Shown: in pieces, positions 59,812 to 64,000 of the stretch
Layout of the letters: each line of letters opens with the position of its first letter
How positions within the stretch are numbered: the stretch's first letter is position 1
Source of the DNA: Phoronis australis
Taxonomy: Eukaryota > Phoronida > Phoronidae
Direction: 5' to 3'
Length of the DNA stretch: 64,000 nt
Assembly: GCA_002633005.1 (NCBI GenBank)
Contig: NMRA01000242.1
Location: 406,868 to 470,867 of the forward strand
Program-made: the position numbers and the translations under genes
The notes under the pieces: generated by a model
What the model was told of the DNA's origin: nothing
Database searches by the model: none
The model's input: only the letters and a program-made list of their open reading frames with translations

Positions 59812-60008
59812 TTAAACTGTTTAGTGTGATTTGATATTTAGGTTCACGGGCTCATTGTGAATTTGTGAGTAACTTATATTAGTTTTCCTACCTCGTAGTG
59901 TTTTCATTCCAATCCTATGAGCAATTGTCGGATAAGCACATGTACGTAAACCCTCATTTCATGCCGGTTCAATGAATTGGAATTTGACTAATGCGTTTGT
60001 ATTAATTT

Positions 60009-63000
60009 TCAGTGTGAAGCTTTGTGAACCATAACACGTGCGAATTCAAACGTACCTTTCCGATCATGCTGAGTCTGCGGATTTTGACCTTCTCCTGGAA
60101 TCAATGACGCTGGACGGCAAGAAGTTGAAGGTTGTGGACAGATTGCGGGATTGGCTTGATGTTCAGTCCGTGAGGATGCATCTCCGACTTCTTGAGAAAA
60201 ACGTCCGTCAGACTTTTCTTCGCAAACGGGCGAGTCGTTTACGGAAGAACTTGCACTTTCAAAGGAGGGTTTCAGTATACCGTATGCTACGGGACCTGAC
60301 CATGTAAATCCAATGTAGAATTTCACTGGTTGGTACCGCCACGTATCGAACGGAACTGGTACTGCAGATGGTATTCTTAAAATTTGGTCGCGAAACGTCC
60401 CGTAAATGAATTCAATGCTATCCAATTTCTCGGTCATTTTCCCTTCAAACTGGTTAAGATGTTGCTTGACTTCATCAGATTTCCAAAAGCTTTGTCCATG
60501 GTAACTGGTCTTAAATTTGGAATAGTGCACAAAACTTTCGATTCCTGCTCCCTTTGCGAGAAAAAATACATTTTTCTCTTTAAGTCCATAAACCTCATGC
60601 CCATGTGTTGGTGGATACTTCTTGACATAATCTTTTTTCCAGTAGTCTATAGCTTGATTTAGCGGCGTGGGCAGACGCGGCACATCTTTGGTCTCGAAGC
60701 TTGGCCAGTTTAGAATTACATAAAACATGTATGGCTCAAGACACACCTTGGACTGGGAGAGGGTAGCTCTTTGCTCAAATAAGTGATGACTCCATTCTAC
60801 AATAGCTTCGCTGCTAACTCCCAAAGCTCTCAGAGGTTGTTCAAGTATGCGAGCGCGAGTTATGTATGCACCCAACAGAATTAAGAGATCCACAGAAGTT
60901 TTGAAGGGAGAATCACAGTTGTTATGCATAAGTTTGCAAACGTGTGACAAAAGTCTATCTGCCTCGGCTTCGCCTCTACTTTTTGCCATTTTTACCATGC
61001 CTGCAAAAGAGTTTCCACAAAGTCTGAATGCTCGCCTTCGCCTGTATTCGGATTTTCCGTTCTCGTCAAGTGAATCCGGTACTTCATTTTTGTCTTCTCC
61101 AAAATAATGTTGCAGGTTTTCCTTGACTTTCGCTATTTCCATTTGCAACGACTTCTTCAGGGTAAGCTGCACGGTATCGAGGTACTCCTCTCGAACTTGT
61201 GTTTCCAATTCTTCCACGGCTACAAGAGTCTGGTGAACAGTTGCCCCTAAAGACTTGAGTTTTTGAACAAGTTTGGGGTTGGCTTTTTTCCAGGACAACA
61301 CAAGCTTTGGGTAGTAATCTCGGTCAAAAAAGAACTTCCGTAAGTCCTCGTCAAGCAATTCTGGGATAATCTGCAAATATTCTAGCAGTTTATTGGCAGT
61401 ATCAAGCTCGCCATTGTACCCAGACATGTTGGTCACCCCCTGGTAATTTTGTGGCAAGCTGTGTCGCTGAGCCTCTTTGAAAGCGTCCATTGCATCAAAT
61501 GCGCACTGCACAACATCTATAGCAGGTGCAATCATGACTGATGTTGACCTCAAGACTTTTAAGGCCTTTACCAATTGCTGTTTATAAACTTGACCATACG
61601 TGTCAAGCAAGTAAGAACTTTCTGGCTTTTGACATAAGCCCTCCTTGGCATAGTGCAGTGCCGTTTGATGATTAGAGTCGTTGTAACTGTCTGTTGCAGA
61701 ATACATAAAAAATCGTGATACCTGTTGAGCAATGAAAGGATCGTTAAAAAACTGGTACCCTCTTATCAAAAGGTCAGCTGCAATCTGGTGCGACTCTTTG
61801 TTCATCACGTGGTCAATTAATGGAGCATACTTAGATTTCTGATCCAAACCTTCTTCTTGGACACGCTTTATAAGCACGTCTCGCACTATGTCGTGCAACG
61901 GTTTTACGTAGTAGGTAGACTTATGTATGCAAAATATATCTTTGCAGTCAAGAAGTTCGATGAAAATTTCACTCGTTGTTTGCGCTTTCTTAAAAATGTC
62001 AAGGACATGTTTTGCAAGAGTTCTGTTGCACGTAGTAAGTCCTCTGTAGTTGTTACACCGTGTTTCGCTTACCAAGAGTTTCCAAGGTTCGCTGGCAGCT
62101 CTCTCCCATTGTGGTTTCCATGAACCAAGTTGTCGTTGACGTACGGGAACGGTTATGCCAAAGTTGACACCATTCAAGAACTGTGCATTAAGTATAAATT
62201 TGTCAAAAGCAGACACAGGGACTGATCTTAAGTCTTGGTCAAAGAAATTCAGCAGCGAAACGTACTTAAGTATCGTACGCTCTGTTTCATTGGTCATGTC
62301 CTTGAGAAGGCTCTCAACGGTGTCCTTTATGGCTTGTTCGTTAAAATTGGTTTTCATTATGTTGAACGAAAACAGAAACTTTGGGTCAGCGCCTCCTCTG
62401 TTTTTGTACTCTAACTCAAGCTCTTTATATTTCTTTCCGAACCATTTCAACTCTTCTTTCAACAGCTGATGTCGCAATGTTAGTTTTTCATCTTTAGGGA
62501 CCTTGCTTTGGCGCCTGCATATTAGTAAAACCACACTGAATCTGTTGAATCTACACCCTTCAGATGTTTCATTTTCAACATGATGCGTAGATTCTTGAAT
62601 TGAAGCTTCCCATTGATGCCGCTTTGCTAACGTCTCTAATTCAGTTCGCAGCTGTCTGATATTCTCGGGATCTTCGTTGTCTAGAAGCACTAGAACAGGC
62701 CGTGTCAGATTTTCGTGTTTTTCTCCAAACATTCGTAGTCTAAAGACGTGCTGACTAGTCTTGGAAGGAGACATTTCTTTTACAACTGCACATCTGTATC
62801 GTTTTCGAAGCTCCCACAGAACATGGCGACTGCTTGTTGTTGCTCCCGCACCCGGCTGGTGATATAAGTTAATAATGCCAACAGAGTTTCCATCGACATT
62901 TTCCGATGGGTTTCCTTCTAACGTATTTTCCACAACTTTCAGCAGCTTTTTGTGAATGTGACGTTCACACACATGCCCATGGGCAAAATTCTGCCAGCTG

Positions 63001-64000
63001 ACCTTTCCTCCCTTAAAAAATCGTGTTTCTTCTTCTTTCTTTAAGAAACTAACATCTTTCACTTTTGTTAACCTTTTCAGTTGTTCTTCACATTCATTCA
63101 TTCCTACTACTTCAAGGCACGTGAGATCATTTCTTCCCGTAAATGGGATTGCACCTCGAGATGAAGGTATTTTGCAGACCACGTTTAACTTAGGTTCGTT
63201 TAGCAATTTTACATATTCCGAAAATATGTGCCACGGAATTCCTGCGATACATCTATCCAGGACTACTTCTTTACTTTGATACTTTCTGGTGATCACTTCC
63301 TCGTTCCACCTGTCAAGCAACTCTTCATCTTCACAAACAACACACCAATTATTTGGAAATGCCATGTCGAGCTCGGTAAAGATTTCCAGCATGATCTCAA
63401 TATTTTCCGACAATATCGCGAATATGATCATGGCGCGGTCGAGAGGTACTTCTTCCTGCAATATGCTGATAATGTTTCTGAGCCCTTCTGTATGTTGTCG
63501 TCTCCATTCTATCGATCCTTCTAACCCTGTTTCTTCATAACCATTCATAGATATCCAAGGTGTAAAATTTGACGTTAGAAGAGGGATGTCGTTGCGACCA
63601 AAGTCGTCAATCTTATTTACAGAAATTGGCTCTCCTTTGCCGCTAAGATATTTGCAAAGCATTGCTGTATTGTCGAAGTCAAAAACAGCAGACCACTGGA
63701 CAGCGTCAACAAATGAATATCGATCGTCTATTATCTCTGTTGAAGAAAGGCTGGCAGGTAACGAATTAGCCACAAGTATAGGAAACATTCCGTCGTTAAT
63801 AGTGTTGTTGCCGAGGGTTATGAAGTCAACTAGACTTGATACCTTTTCTGAATAAAACGAAGGAGGTCGTTTGTCTCCTCCCTTTTCGGCCAATTCTCTA
63901 GATTTACGCCATACCGGTCGTTCCTTAAGAAACTGCGTCTGTTCAAGTGGATTAAGTTGTGCAACATTTCTGTTGTTTTTCAGGATAAAAAACAATGAAT
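60009..64000 (-). CDS. SAMD9/SAMD9L-like protein, partial (N-terminus beyond window)
   Basis: An uninterrupted frame of about 1329 codons reaches the window edge. The codon at 63995 is TTG, not a start, and the upstream codon is open, so the gene continues to the right. Residues are counted from that codon. A SIR2-like region lies at about 50-300 (GLEGSIEWRRQHTEGL). FFKGGKVSWQNF is at 326-337. A P-loop NTPase carries YHQPGAGATTSSRH at about 378-391 (Walker A) and PVLVLLDNED at 433-442 (Walker B). A TPR-like helical region lies at about 720-900. The C-terminal OB-like region ends PVKFYIGFTWSGPVAYGI. A Ser/Pro-rich tail of about 90 aa follows. The order matches human SAMD9/SAMD9L, cytosolic antiviral and translation-restricting proteins (established knowledge). 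The SAM and Alba-like parts would lie outside the window. The large single exon is as in vertebrates. Whether the invertebrate protein has the same role is inference. Confidence 0.92.
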   Translation of the reverse strand, partial: SLFFILKNNRNVAQLNPLEQTQFLKERPVWRKSRELAEKGGDKRPPSFYSEKVSSLVDFITLGNNTINDGMFPILVANSLPASLSSTEIIDDRYSFVDAVQWSAVFDFDNTAMLCKYLSGKGEPISVNKIDDFGRNDIPLLTSNFTPWISMNGYEETGLEGSIEWRRQHTEGLRNIISILQEEVPLDRAMIIFAILSENIEIMLEIFTELDMAFPNNWCVVCEDEELLDRWNEEVITRKYQSKEVVLDRCIAGIPWHIFSEYVKLLNEPKLNVVCKIPSSRGAIPFTGRNDLTCLEVVGMNECEEQLKRLTKVKDVSFLKKEEETRFFKGGKVSWQNFAHGHVCERHIHKKLLKVVENTLEGNPSENVDGNSVGIINLYHQPGAGATTSSRHVLWELRKRYRCAVVKEMSPSKTSQHVFRLRMFGEKHENLTRPVLVLLDNEDPENIRQLRTELETLAKRHQWEASIQESTHHVENETSEGCRFNRFSVVLLICRRQSKVPKDEKLTLRHQLLKEELKWFGKKYKELELEYKNRGGADPKFLFSFNIMKTNFNEQAIKDTVESLLKDMTNETERTILKYVSLLNFFDQDLRSVPVSAFDKFILNAQFLNGVNFGITVPVRQRQLGSWKPQWERAASEPWKLLVSETRCNNYRGLTTCNRTLAKHVLDIFKKAQTTSEIFIELLDCKDIFCIHKSTYYVKPLHDIVRDVLIKRVQEEGLDQKSKYAPLIDHVMNKESHQIAADLLIRGYQFFNDPFIAQQVSRFFMYSATDSYNDSNHQTALHYAKEGLCQKPESSYLLDTYGQVYKQQLVKALKVLRSTSVMIAPAIDVVQCAFDAMDAFKEAQRHSLPQNYQGVTNMSGYNGELDTANKLLEYLQIIPELLDEDLRKFFFDRDYYPKLVLSWKKANPKLVQKLKSLGATVHQTLVAVEELETQVREEYLDTVQLTLKKSLQMEIAKVKENLQHYFGEDKNEVPDSLDENGKSEYRRRRAFRLCGNSFAGMVKMAKSRGEAEADRLLSHVCKLMHNNCDSPFKTSVDLLILLGAYITRARILEQPLRALGVSSEAIVEWSHHLFEQRATLSQSKVCLEPYMFYVILNWPSFETKDVPRLPTPLNQAIDYWKKDYVKKYPPTHGHEVYGLKEKNVFFLAKGAGIESFVHYSKFKTSYHGQSFWKSDEVKQHLNQFEGKMTEKLDSIEFIYGTFRDQILRIPSAVPVPFDTWRYQPVKFYIGFTWSGPVAYGILKPSFESASSSVNDSPVCEEKSDGRFSQEVGDASSRTEHQANPAICPQPSTSCRPASLIPGEGQNPQTQHDRKGTFEFARVMVHKASH

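Noticed and set aside
63990-63995. Start codon for the SAMD9-like frame at 63995
   Set aside because: The codon is TTG and the frame is still open upstream to the window edge, so the N-terminus is simply outside the window.

Overview
The window is genomic DNA of an animal, most likely a marine invertebrate. It has spliced genes with GT-AG introns, long AT-rich introns packed with transposon remnants, minisatellites, assembly Ns, and proteins restricted to or typical of animals (a NIPA-type magnesium transporter and a SAMD9-like P-loop protein). The clade cannot be fixed from the sequence. A deuterostome invertebrate (hemichordate or lancelet type) is only a guess.

Layout. 1-4100: a 77-bp tandem repeat, a decayed LINE reverse-transcriptase fragment and dispersed repeats. 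4198-10995 (minus): a small multi-exon gene for an unrecognised protein of about 248 aa. Four exons join in phase, but the locus is disturbed by a 622-base N gap. The 2.1 kb left of the gap and the 2.1 kb right of it are near-identical copies, which looks like two haplotypes failing to merge. 11-30.6 kb: no gene recognised; MITEs, a 2.2-kb fold-back element with a 21-bp array in its loop, and microsatellites. 30697-47751 (plus): a six-exon NIPA/NIPAL magnesium transporter gene of about 417 aa. Its introns hold most of the mobile DNA: a transposon with TIRs and TTAA flanks that carries a dead mariner, a SINE-like insert and a piece of the fold-back element, plus copies of a Helitron-like element. 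47.8-60 kb: another copy of that element, MITEs, a minisatellite, an 86-bp-arm hairpin and a second TTAA-flanked element. 60009-64000 (minus): a large uninterrupted reading frame for a SAMD9/SAMD9L-like protein, running off the window edge.

The most notable observations are these. (1) The Helitron-like element carries many regularly spaced matches to the bilaterian CTCF core motif, expanded by a 451-bp tandem repeat inside an intron. (2) A 42-bp tandem duplication of a NIPA splice acceptor would give an in-frame 14-residue alternative insert. (3) The probable false duplication has exon phases incompatible with a real tandem exon pair. (4) A MITE family has 5-bp target duplications in all four copies seen. 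(5) The nested TTAA-flanked element sits in, and splits, a 14-bp tandem array. All function calls rest on family recognition by eye; no database search was possible.
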